From an uncultured Rhizobiaceae group bacterium (GTDB lineage Bacteria > Pseudomonadota > Alphaproteobacteria > Rhizobiales > Rhizobiaceae): DNA of 6,402 bases. The stretch covers positions 1 to 6,402 of the forward strand of contig CALFBU010000062.1 in the NCBI GenBank assembly GCA_937951455.1. The letters are read 5' to 3'. The notes beneath the pieces were generated by a model that was given only the letters and a program-made list of their open reading frames with translations, did no database searches and was not told where the DNA came from. This document shows, one piece after another, positions 1-6,148 of this stretch; the stretch's first letter is position 1, and each line of letters opens with the position of its first letter. Both the position numbers and the translations under genes were made by a program.

Positions 1-591
1 TTTTTCCATTTCGGCTAAAACCTCTTCCTGTTTCGCTCCCATCTTTACGGCAAGTTGCATTGCTCTTTCGCCATCTTTTTGGCCAGGTAAGCTTAGTAAT
101 TCCGTATGAAATTCGGCATGCTTTTTTGGTAAAATTTTTGAAAAAGCCATGCTGACGCGTGATGCTTCTATCGACGCTTCGCCAAGAACAGGAAACTCCT
201 TCAAAACAAATTTTAGCTTATCGTTTGATTTGAGCATAATCTCCATATCGGTAAGTGCTCTTTGGCAGAAGCCACAGTTATAATCAAAGAACTCTACAAT
301 TGTAATATCAGCTTCCGCATTTCCGATCTCAATTTGATATTCGGAAGAGAAAAGTTTTTCTTTCTGCGTGATGATTATCTCTTTTTGGGTCTCTGCAAGC
401 TCACCTTGTTGTTTTGCCTCCAGTGCTTGTTGCACTTCAAGCATGAGTTCTGGGTTCTCAAGCAGATATTCTCGGATTATTTTGCCAATTTCCGCTTTAT
501 CTAATGATTCCTGTGCATTTGCTGGCAAGCAATATAAAAAGCCTGCCAGAATTACAAATGCAGCTTTTTTTAAAATATGTTTAGTGATCAT
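1..591 (-). CDS. DsbA/ScsC-family periplasmic thiol-disulfide oxidoreductase, C-terminus cut by window edge
   Basis: This protein probably oxidises or isomerises disulfide bonds in periplasmic proteins. The 197 visible residues begin with a basic N-terminus and hydrophobic core (about 5-22), then an ANA signal-peptidase site (24-26). Residues 34-60 (IGKIIREYLLENPELMLEVQ) match the helical ScsC-type N-terminal segment, which in studied relatives mediates oligomerisation. The thioredoxin fold follows from about 85, with the redox motif FFDYNCGFC (Cys106 and Cys109) and the downstream KEFPVLG segment (131-137) typical of the family. The cis-proline loop and C-terminus lie beyond base 1. The ATG at 591-589 starts 2 nt after the protease stop (TAA, AA, ATG). 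I see no separate Shine-Dalgarno, so translational coupling is likely. Cys21 lies in the signal peptide, but FLYC is not a good lipobox. Family assignment is firm; oxidase versus isomerase is undecided. Confidence 0.93.
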   Translation of the reverse strand, partial: MITKHILKKAAFVILAGFLYCLPANAQESLDKAEIGKIIREYLLENPELMLEVQQALEAKQQGELAETQKEIIITQKEKLFSSEYQIEIGNAEADITIVEFFDYNCGFCQRALTDMEIMLKSNDKLKFVLKEFPVLGEASIEASRVSMAFSKILPKKHAEFHTELLSLPGQKDGERAMQLAVKMGAKQEEVLAEMEK

Positions 592-593
592 TT

Positions 594-1940
594 TTAAGAG
601 CCAAATTCTATAATATCTTGAAGTCTCAACCATTGCGGTGAACCCTTTTTTAATTGAGGTTGAGCGCGAAGGGCAAATTGTTTTGCATCTTTTATGTTTC
701 CTTGAAGAAACCGTGCCTCTGCTGATGCAGCAAGAGCTAGTGTTTGCTGTCCATTAATGCCGTATGCACGCGCGAGATAGCCATATCCGGCAGAAGAGTA
801 GGGGTCTCGGCTTGTCCCTTGCTTCAATATTTTTATTGCAGCCGCAAGATTCTTCTTGCTTTTGGTTTCAAGCAGAGCATGACCAAGTTGTATTCTCAAA
901 AGGCCATTTTGGCGTTTATCCAGGTTGACAGCTTTTTGAAATGCTGCAGCAGCTTGAGTGGCCTTACCCGAACGTAAAAGCATTTCGCCCTTCATTTCGT
1001 GAAAATAAGGGTAGTTAGGCATTTTCTTTACGAGTTTATCAATCATGGGCAAACCACGGCGGGGCACGCCATTTAAAAAATGCGAAATCGCAATGCCATA
1101 AGTGCCAGCGGTGCCATTTAAATTTTTTCTGAATATATTGCGTACAAGCCCGGCGCCACCGGCATATGCTGCGATTTTTGCTCTAGCCAATTCATGTCTT
1201 AACTGTAAACTGTCACTGTCTTTCTTATTGAAGTGCGGACTCTTTTTTGCAACTTCGCTTAAAAGAGCAATACGATCACGTGGAACAGGGTGGCTGATTG
1301 CATATGGGTCTAGTCGGCCACTACTGAACAAAGGATTTTTACCCAGCCTTTCAAAGGTTTTAATCATCCCTCTGCTGGACTGGCCAGTCTTGTTCAAAAG
1401 TGTAACTCCAGCGCGATCTGCGGCTAACTCTTCCTCTCTTTGGTAAGCCAGTAGGCTTCTTTGTCCTATGGCGGCTGATCCTGAAATGATTGCCGCGCCA
1501 CCTTCCGCTGAACCAGCTGCAGCAGCGCCTGCACCAGCTAACAATCCAAGCACGGATAAAATTTTGGCTTTTTCCAAACGGTCACGCAATCTTACCAAAT
1601 GGCCGCCAACAATGTGTCCCGTTTCATGGGCAAATACACCAATGATTTCGTTGGGTGTCTCGGCCTGCATAATTGCGCCAGTGTTGATAAACATTCTTGT
1701 ACCCGTAACAAAGGCATTAAATTCATTGCGGTTTAGCAAAAAGACTTCTACGCCGCCTCTGTTTAAGCCTGCAACTTTGAAAATCGGTGCGGTATAATCT
1801 TGTATAAGCGCTTCAATCTCTGCGTCTCTTACAAGAGGGAGGCCGCGTTGTGCGTGGGCACTTGAAATAAAAGGATTAATAACAAAAGCGAATAGAGCGA
1901 CCATCAGCATGACGTGTTTTAACAACTGATTTTTGATCAT
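594..1940 (-). CDS. Secreted M48-family zinc metalloprotease with TPR-like C-terminus (BepA/YfgC-like)
   Basis: This is a 448-aa periplasmic metalloprotease of the type that clears or helps assemble outer-membrane proteins. Residues 1-30 form a signal peptide ending AHA-Q. The zinc site is HETGH (His105, Glu106, His109) with third ligand Glu171 in EELAAD. ISHPVPRDRI (His217) corresponds to the conserved His-Pro segment that in E. coli BepA holds the regulatory histidine; the equivalence is inferred. A Gly/Ala-rich hydrophobic stretch (131-160) lies between the zinc motifs and may touch membrane. Residues about 305-425 contain TPR-like helical repeats, for example KGEMLLRSGKATQAAAAFQKA. I chose the ATG at 1940 because the signal peptide begins there and GGAA lies 6 nt upstream; a TTG at 2000 would add 20 polar residues. 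The gene is first in a unit with the DsbA-like gene, 2 nt downstream. A length near 450 aa suits the family. Confidence 0.95.
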   Translation of the reverse strand: MIKNQLLKHVMLMVALFAFVINPFISSAHAQRGLPLVRDAEIEALIQDYTAPIFKVAGLNRGGVEVFLLNRNEFNAFVTGTRMFINTGAIMQAETPNEIIGVFAHETGHIVGGHLVRLRDRLEKAKILSVLGLLAGAGAAAAGSAEGGAAIISGSAAIGQRSLLAYQREEELAADRAGVTLLNKTGQSSRGMIKTFERLGKNPLFSSGRLDPYAISHPVPRDRIALLSEVAKKSPHFNKKDSDSLQLRHELARAKIAAYAGGAGLVRNIFRKNLNGTAGTYGIAISHFLNGVPRRGLPMIDKLVKKMPNYPYFHEMKGEMLLRSGKATQAAAAFQKAVNLDKRQNGLLRIQLGHALLETKSKKNLAAAIKILKQGTSRDPYSSAGYGYLARAYGINGQQTLALAASAEARFLQGNIKDAKQFALRAQPQLKKGSPQWLRLQDIIEFGS

Positions 1941-2079
1941 AAAAAATTCCAATTTTGTTGGGCGGTGAAATTCATTTACGTGATGGCCTTTATGGTTCAA
2001 TTTAAGGTTTATGCATCGCCTGAAATGATGTTCATTTTGGGGCTTAGATTCGTCTCAAATCTCTACTATGTAGGGCGCC

Positions 2080-2098
2080 CACACAAGCTTATTGTGTG
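2080..2098. repeat. Perfect inverted repeat CACACAA-N5-TTGTGTG, candidate operator
   Basis: Two perfect 7-bp arms (2080-2086 and 2092-2098) are separated by GCTTA. The repeat lies almost midway between the two divergent start codons, 139 bp from the protease ATG and 135 bp from the exporter ATG. The symmetry and location fit a dimeric regulator site. There is no T-run on either side to suggest a terminator. The repeat is directly visible; the operator role is inference. Confidence 0.4.
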
Positions 2099-2160
2099 AA
2101 TATAGGTTCAATTTTTCGATAGCGCTTAGAAGATTTCAGCAAATGTTACTGATCTTAACC

Positions 2161-2182
2161 AAAATTTGTTTGCAACAATTTT
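2161..2182. repeat. AT-rich imperfect inverted repeat upstream of exporter
   Basis: AAAATT-T-GTT and AACAATTTT flank a TGC centre. The arms pair over 9 bases with one bulged T. It lies just upstream of the candidate -35 element for the exporter gene. AT-rich inverted repeats of this size can occur by chance, so a regulatory role is only a possibility. Confidence 0.25.
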
Positions 2183-2212
2183 GCTATTTATTCCGTTGTC
2201 CGTTATGTAACG
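2181..2212 (+). promoter_or_regulatory. Weak candidate promoter overlapping palindrome CGTTA-TG-TAACG
   Basis: TTGCTA (2181-2186) and TATGTA (2204-2209), 17 bp apart, form a weak sigma70-like pair that would start a transcript with a short leader ahead of the exporter ATG. The -10 falls inside a perfect 5-2-5 palindrome at 2201-2212. That is where a repressor would block initiation, and RND pump genes are often controlled by TetR-type repressors. The palindrome is seen directly; promoter and operator roles are inferred, and the hexamer matches are poor. No regulator gene is in the window. Confidence 0.25.
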
Positions 2213-2220
2213 AAAAAACG

Positions 2221-2226
2221 AGAGGG
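2221..2226 (+). promoter_or_regulatory. Ribosome binding site of exporter gene
   Basis: AGAGGG lies 7 nt before the ATG at 2234 and is the clearest Shine-Dalgarno sequence in the window. It supports that start. The two downstream genes lack comparable sites, which fits translational coupling. Confidence 0.6.
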
Positions 2227-2233
2227 CAATCAT

Positions 2234-4510
2234 ATGAAGGGTTTGGGCTTTGGGCTGGAACGCATAGGCGTTGCTGCGATAAGACATCCTTTGGTCTTTT
2301 CCATTGTTCTTGTGGTCATAACTGCAATTACTGCTTCGTTCATTCCATCGGTAAAATTCAATGGTAATGTGACATCGGTTGTTCCCAAACTGTCAGAGAA
2401 TTTCAAGAACTTTGATCGCCAGAAGCGTGACTTCAGGGATTTTTCGCGTGATGTGGCTATCATTATCAATTCGCCTAGGATTAATACTGCGTCGGGTCTG
2501 GAAGATTTGCGATTCATGCAGCTGGAGCTGGCGATTACGGGCGGTATTTCGAGTGCTATATCTTTATTTTCCATTCCAGATCCAGACCCTGATACAGGGA
2601 CATTGCGTCAATTTTTTCCGAATCAAATAAAGGACGATAGCGAGGCCCAAGCGCTTTTGGATCGTTTAGTACGCGATTATCCGCAAGCATCCAGTTTACT
2701 GTCTGAGGACAAGCAAAGTGTATTGCTACTCGTCGCGCTTGATTTGGATATTAACGCTGGAAATGATGCGGAAGCTTTTGCGGCCTTTGAAAGCCTGAAA
2801 AAATCAGTTGAGGCGAGTGCGCCAGATGATTTTGAAATTTATTATTCTGGTCTAACCCCGATTGGCATTACGATTCTTAATGCCTTGATTAATGACCAGG
2901 TAAAGTTGACTTTATTTGGTTTGGCATTTGGTGCACTCATTGCGATGATATTTTTTCGCTCGATTATTGCTGCCCTCATTTGTGCCGTGCCGCCAATTTT
3001 AACGGCTATTTGGTCCATTGGCATGTTTGGACTTATTGGCATACCCATCACTTATCTCACAACCATATTGCCTACGCTTGCCTTGGTTTTGGCATATGCT
3101 GATGGCATTGTGCTTTATCATCGTTGGGACAAGTTGAATTCATCAACAGATATTGAAAATGCCAATCTTCGAGCGAATTTGAAAGAAGCTGTCTTGAAAA
3201 TAGGTCCCGCTTCTGCGTTAACTTCGCTCACTACTGCATTTGCCATTTCCTCCTTTGCTTTATCACCCAGTGAAGCTTTGGTGGAATTTGCGTGGGTAGG
3301 GGTGATACTCGTATTTTTCGCATTTTTAGCAGTGATTGTTGGGCTTCCTGTATTGGGTATTTGGCTAATCAAAATTGGTTTGATTAAAAAGCACAAGACA
3401 AAAGAAGGTGTCTTTTCCTTTGGCGCGCTATCGCTCAAACTATATCAAAGTAAGCCTGTATTAATAAGTGTGGCTGCTCTGGCAAGTGTCATTGCCTTAT
3501 TTTACGTGCATGCTGCGCTTAAACCAGATTATCGCATTACGGACTACTTGCCGACGGACTCACAATCACTCAAGGCAGAACAAATAGCCAATGACGTTTT
3601 TGGCGGACGCTCATTGATATTTTTCTCCGTACCCGTAGTGGAAGAAGGCGCGATGTCCTCAAGAGCTAATAGGCAGCGTCTTGGTGAAATTACAGATTTA
3701 TTAGGCGAGGATTTCAAATCGTCGAAAGTGTTTTCACTTCACTCACTATGGAAAGAGTTCGATGAAAATACGGTAGAGAAAATTGCTTCACATTTAGCAA
3801 CGGCGCCAGAATCTACAAGACAGGGCTACATTTCAAAAGACGGCTTGAGGATGCTTGTTTCTCTCAGAACACCTTCCAGTCAATCGATTACAGAAACGAG
3901 CGTTCTGGTGAATGAAATCAAACAATCGTTGGCAAGCCTGCCTTATGCTGACGATATCATCGTGACCGGCTTCCCAGTTTTATTGTCTACAGAGTTTACG
4001 CTCATTATCAACGATTTAAGAACAAGTCTTCTGGTTGCTGTATTCTTGGGCATTGTTTTGATTGGCATCGCAACACGCTCATTTTTCTTTGCAGCTGTTG
4101 CAGCGGTGCCCAATTTGTTTCCAATTCTTTTGACTGAACTGATTATTTTCATGCGTGGCGGTAATATTAATGTGACAGAAGTTGTAGCACTTACGCTTGC
4201 TTTTGGTATCGCCATTGATAATGCAGTGCATGTTATCAATGTATTCAACAGTGAAAAGAACAAGGGAAAGGACGTTCAGACTGCGTTAAGGGATGCTATT
4301 TTAGAAGTAGCACCAGCACTAGGCGCAAGTACGATGATCATATGTGCGTCTACCGCTGTTATTTTAACCAGTTCGCTGCCGATACTTTCCATTATTGGTA
4401 CGCTTATCATAGCAATCCTGATTATAGCCTTGGTTACAAACTTGACTATTTTGCCTGCCAATATTTTGACACTTAGCCGTGTCTTAAGTCGAAAAAATTC
4501 GAATGAATGA
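2234..4510 (+). CDS. RND-superfamily exporter, MMPL-type permease
   Basis: This 758-aa inner-membrane transporter probably uses the proton gradient to move a hydrophobic or lipid-like molecule toward the periplasm or outer membrane. It shows the duplicated RND plan: TM1 (about 18-38), a soluble periplasmic domain (about 41-222), five TM segments (222-380), then TM7 (about 408-427), a second periplasmic domain (about 428-590) and five TM segments (592-745). Equivalent acidic residues lie in the fourth helix of each half: Asp290 in LAYADGIVLYHRW and Asp662 in AFGIAIDNAVHVINVF, the likely proton relay. The length fits compact single-chain MMPL exporters rather than the roughly 1000-aa AcrB-type pumps, and no membrane-fusion protein or outer-membrane channel gene is adjacent. 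The stop overlaps the next gene by 8 nt. The substrate is unknown; the closest functional analogy is lipid exporters such as HpnN, but orthology is not claimed. Confidence 0.93.
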   Translation: MKGLGFGLERIGVAAIRHPLVFSIVLVVITAITASFIPSVKFNGNVTSVVPKLSENFKNFDRQKRDFRDFSRDVAIIINSPRINTASGLEDLRFMQLELAITGGISSAISLFSIPDPDPDTGTLRQFFPNQIKDDSEAQALLDRLVRDYPQASSLLSEDKQSVLLLVALDLDINAGNDAEAFAAFESLKKSVEASAPDDFEIYYSGLTPIGITILNALINDQVKLTLFGLAFGALIAMIFFRSIIAALICAVPPILTAIWSIGMFGLIGIPITYLTTILPTLALVLAYADGIVLYHRWDKLNSSTDIENANLRANLKEAVLKIGPASALTSLTTAFAISSFALSPSEALVEFAWVGVILVFFAFLAVIVGLPVLGIWLIKIGLIKKHKTKEGVFSFGALSLKLYQSKPVLISVAALASVIALFYVHAALKPDYRITDYLPTDSQSLKAEQIANDVFGGRSLIFFSVPVVEEGAMSSRANRQRLGEITDLLGEDFKSSKVFSLHSLWKEFDENTVEKIASHLATAPESTRQGYISKDGLRMLVSLRTPSSQSITETSVLVNEIKQSLASLPYADDIIVTGFPVLLSTEFTLIINDLRTSLLVAVFLGIVLIGIATRSFFFAAVAAVPNLFPILLTELIIFMRGGNINVTEVVALTLAFGIAIDNAVHVINVFNSEKNKGKDVQTALRDAILEVAPALGASTMIICASTAVILTSSLPILSIIGTLIIAILIIALVTNLTILPANILTLSRVLSRKNSNE

Positions 4511-5051
4511 GAGTTTTAAATTGAAGAATATTACATCTTTTACACTGCTTGCTTCACTATTAATAAGCAATGCTTCCTTAGCTGCTGATTCTCCTGAGAA
4601 GTTTCTTCAAGGGCTAAATGGTGAATTTCGTGGTCGCGGTGAAGCAGTTATTGAAATCAGCAACAGTCAGGAACGTGTCAGTTGTAAACTGGATAATGCT
4701 TTCAATGCTGAACAAAAGACTCTCAGCATCGCTGGAGTATGCGCAACGACACAGGGTAAAGCTCAAGTGGATGGCAAGCTCGCTCTGAAAGATGGCAAGG
4801 TTGTAGGTTCATTTCTTTCACCATTTAAAAATTCTGAAATCACTCAAGAAGCCAGTGACTATAATGATGGCAAGCTCATCATATCGACCTCCTTTGTTAA
4901 CAAAAATACAGGAAATCTGAGTCGTATGCGCCAGATTGTTGTTAGTAATCCGCAGGGTGGCTTTAACTCAACCTTCCAAAAATTTGAAATACAACAGGCG
5001 GCTATCAAGATACTGGCTATGTGGAATTTTCACCCTCTGGCAATTAAGTGA
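4503..5051 (+). CDS. Small secreted protein of unknown function, C-terminus probably frameshifted
   Basis: I do not recognise this family. The uninterrupted reading frame gives 182 aa. Residues 1-27 form a signal peptide (hydrophobic TLLASLLISNASLA, cut near SLA-AD), so the product is probably periplasmic. The mature part looks beta-rich, with repeated turns DGKLALKDGKVVGSF and NDGKLIIS. Its two cysteines (Cys61, Cys80) could form a disulfide. The start overlaps the exporter stop by 8 nt with no good Shine-Dalgarno, indicating coupling and a shared role. The last 20 residues (from 163) are unlike the rest. The -1 frame over 4991-5044 reads TTGGYQDTGYVEFSPSGN followed by TAA at 5045-5047, a much more natural end. 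One extra A near 4986-4989 would give FENTTGGYQ and a 181-aa protein. The gene is real; its exact C-terminus is doubtful. Confidence 0.8.
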   Translation: MNESFKLKNITSFTLLASLLISNASLAADSPEKFLQGLNGEFRGRGEAVIEISNSQERVSCKLDNAFNAEQKTLSIAGVCATTQGKAQVDGKLALKDGKVVGSFLSPFKNSEITQEASDYNDGKLIISTSFVNKNTGNLSRMRQIVVSNPQGGFNSTFQKFEIQQAAIKILAMWNFHPLAIK

Positions 5052-5467
5052 TGATTGATTTTGTGAATCCTGAGCGCAAAGTCTTTAAGGCTTTTGCTGA
5101 GATGAAATCTGAGTCGCCAATTCATATGTTGAATTTGATCAGGCTAAATGAGACAGCCACTTATGATGATGGTGCGCTCGTTACTGGACAAGAAGCTTAC
5201 GCTGCATATGGGCGCAGAAGCGGCCCGATCTTTCAAAGAGTAGGCGGTCGTATCGTGTGGTCAGGAAAGTTTGACCTTACGCTCATAGGCCCGCAAGATG
5301 AGGCTTGGGATATCGCTTTCATTGCGGAATATCCTAACTCAGATGCTTTTATAGAAATGGTCAAAGATGAAGAATACCAATTAGCCGTAAAACACCGCAA
5401 TGCGGCAGTAAAGACATCGCGTCTTATCCGTATTTCACCTAATGAAATCGGAAACATTTTCGGCTAG
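5051..5467 (+). CDS. DUF1330-family protein (dimeric alpha/beta-barrel)
   Basis: This is a 138-aa, apparently cytoplasmic protein with no signal peptide or membrane segment. The pattern matches DUF1330, a ferredoxin-like dimeric alpha/beta-barrel family of unsettled function: PIHMLNLIRLNE (23-34), TGQEAYAAYGRRSGPI (45-60), VGGRIVWSGKFDLTLIGP (64-81), WDIAFIAEYPNSDAFIEM (86-103), DEEYQLAVKHRNAAVKTSRLIR (106-127). Residue conservation in relatives is strongest in the GG-R-x-x-W and YP-x-x-x-x-F elements, both present. I chose the ATG at 5051, whose A is also the last base of the preceding TGA; a GTG at 5048 would add one residue. No clear Shine-Dalgarno is seen, so it is probably translated by coupling as the third gene of the exporter unit. 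The stop TAG overlaps the convergent nitroreductase stop. A direct part in transport is unproven; it could instead modify or bind the exported compound. Confidence 0.88.
   Translation: MIDFVNPERKVFKAFAEMKSESPIHMLNLIRLNETATYDDGALVTGQEAYAAYGRRSGPIFQRVGGRIVWSGKFDLTLIGPQDEAWDIAFIAEYPNSDAFIEMVKDEEYQLAVKHRNAAVKTSRLIRISPNEIGNIFG
5464..5467. other. CTAG shared by two convergent stop codons
   Basis: The plus-strand DUF1330-type gene ends with TAG at 5465-5467, and the minus-strand nitroreductase ends with TAG at 5466-5464. The self-complementary CTAG therefore closes both genes. No intergenic space remains for a conventional terminator, so transcripts from the two sides probably overlap at their 3' ends or terminate inside the opposite gene. 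Confidence 0.9.
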
Positions 5468-6135
5468 AGAACTTTAAGCCATTCCTTGCTATCAAGACGT
5501 TTGGTGCGAAGTTTGTTCACAGGGTGGTCTTTGTCTTTGTAACCAATCGCCATGCCACAAAATAACATCAATTCATCATCCATTTCGCAGAATTGATGAA
5601 TGGTTTTAGGATACATGGCCCAGCATTCCTGAGGGCAGGTGTCTATGCCTTCCTCCTGAAACAAGAGCATCACGGATTGCAGATACATGCCTAGGTCAGA
5701 CCATTGTGGTGGCCCCATGATTCTATCGACAAAACAGAATATAGCCGCAGGTGCGCCGAAGAAGCGAAAATTGTTTGCAAACCATTCGCGCCTTTTAGGC
5801 TTCTCATCACGGCTTATTCCCAACAATGCGTACATATCTTCGCCGACTTCATAGCGTGAAGTACGGTAGGGTTCTTTAAGGTTTTCTGGGTGTATATTGT
5901 ATTCTTGAGCGTCACCACCAGGGTTTGCAACACCTGCGAGACGTTCTTTCATTAGAGAATTTAAGTCTGCTAGTTTTTCAGGTGATAAAATTACCATGCG
6001 CCATGGTTGCAGATTGCTGCCTGATGGTGAGCGGGCTGCTTTTTCCAAAACGGCCTTTACCGTTTCAACGGGGACTGGCTGGTCTGTAAATGCACGCACA
6101 GACATGCGTTGATTGATGGCTTGAGAAACTTTCAT
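5464..6135 (-). CDS. Nitroreductase-family FMN-dependent NAD(P)H oxidoreductase
   Basis: This 223-aa cytoplasmic flavoprotein probably reduces nitroaromatics, quinones or related substrates with NAD(P)H. FMN-binding elements are visible: the N-terminal QRMSVRAF (Arg10, Ser12, Arg14), SPSGSNLQPW (36-45), and the C-terminal GMAIGYKDKDHPVNKLRTKR (194-213), which carries the phosphate-side Arg. The length and motif order match classic homodimeric nitroreductases. I chose the ATG at 6135 because the conserved domain begins right there. An upstream ATG at 6273 would add 46 basic, low-complexity residues read out of frame from the pirin gene. AAGG overlapping the pirin stop lies about 11 nt before the ATG, and the gap between the two genes is only 13 nt, so they are probably one transcript. 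The physiological substrate cannot be assigned. Confidence 0.93.
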   Translation of the reverse strand: MKVSQAINQRMSVRAFTDQPVPVETVKAVLEKAARSPSGSNLQPWRMVILSPEKLADLNSLMKERLAGVANPGGDAQEYNIHPENLKEPYRTSRYEVGEDMYALLGISRDEKPKRREWFANNFRFFGAPAAIFCFVDRIMGPPQWSDLGMYLQSVMLLFQEEGIDTCPQECWAMYPKTIHQFCEMDDELMLFCGMAIGYKDKDHPVNKLRTKRLDSKEWLKVL

Positions 6136-6148
6136 GCTCCAGCTTACC

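Larger units (their letters stand above)
1941..2233. promoter_or_regulatory. Divergent intergenic region between protease and exporter genes
   Basis: This 293-bp AT-rich region has no convincing coding sequence and must carry the promoters for both the leftward protease/DsbA unit and the rightward exporter unit. It contains three inverted repeats (2080-2098, 2161-2182, 2201-2212) and an 8-bp palindrome GGGCGCCC at 2073-2080. On the minus strand I found only weak promoter-like matches, for example TTGAGA at 2058-2053 without a good -10 partner, so none is called. On the plus strand the best candidate overlaps the palindrome at 2201-2212. No tRNA or riboswitch-like structure was recognised. Confidence 0.6.

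Noticed and set aside
520..535. Possible lipoprotein cysteine (Cys21) in the DsbA-like signal peptide
   Set aside because: The residues before it are FLY, not a lipobox pattern, and a normal ANA cleavage site follows five residues later.
262..1797. Several plus-strand open frames opposite the protease and DsbA-like genes (for example 1102-1446 and 1468-1797)
   Set aside because: They lie antisense to two well-supported genes, have biased composition, show no recognisable domain and no good ribosome sites.
1941..2000. Longer N-terminus for the M48 protease from a TTG at 2000
   Set aside because: It adds 20 mostly polar residues before a clean signal peptide that begins at the ATG at 1940, which has a GGAA upstream. 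TTG is a rare start and no better ribosome site precedes it.
2046..2062. AGATT-N7-AATCT inverted repeat
   Set aside because: Five-base AT-rich arms with a long spacer are expected by chance at this frequency, and there is no supporting context.
2230..4461. Minus-strand open frames inside the exporter gene (2230-2574, 2842-3051, 3118-3438, 3943-4263, 4276-4461)
   Set aside because: They are fully antisense to a clear 12-TM transporter and have no recognisable features.
4770..4877. Repeated GATGGCAAGCTC (4770-4781 and 4866-4877, with a partial copy at 4791-4799)
   Set aside because: The copies are in frame and encode recurrent Asp-Gly-Lys beta-turns; this is best explained by protein structure rather than a DNA repeat element.
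4976..4992. Programmed -1 frameshift signal near CAAAAATTTGAAA
   Set aside because: In the gene's frame the codons are CAA AAA TTT GAA; this does not form an X-XXY-YYZ heptamer, and no strong downstream hairpin or internal Shine-Dalgarno was evident. A simple deletion or sequencing error explains it better.
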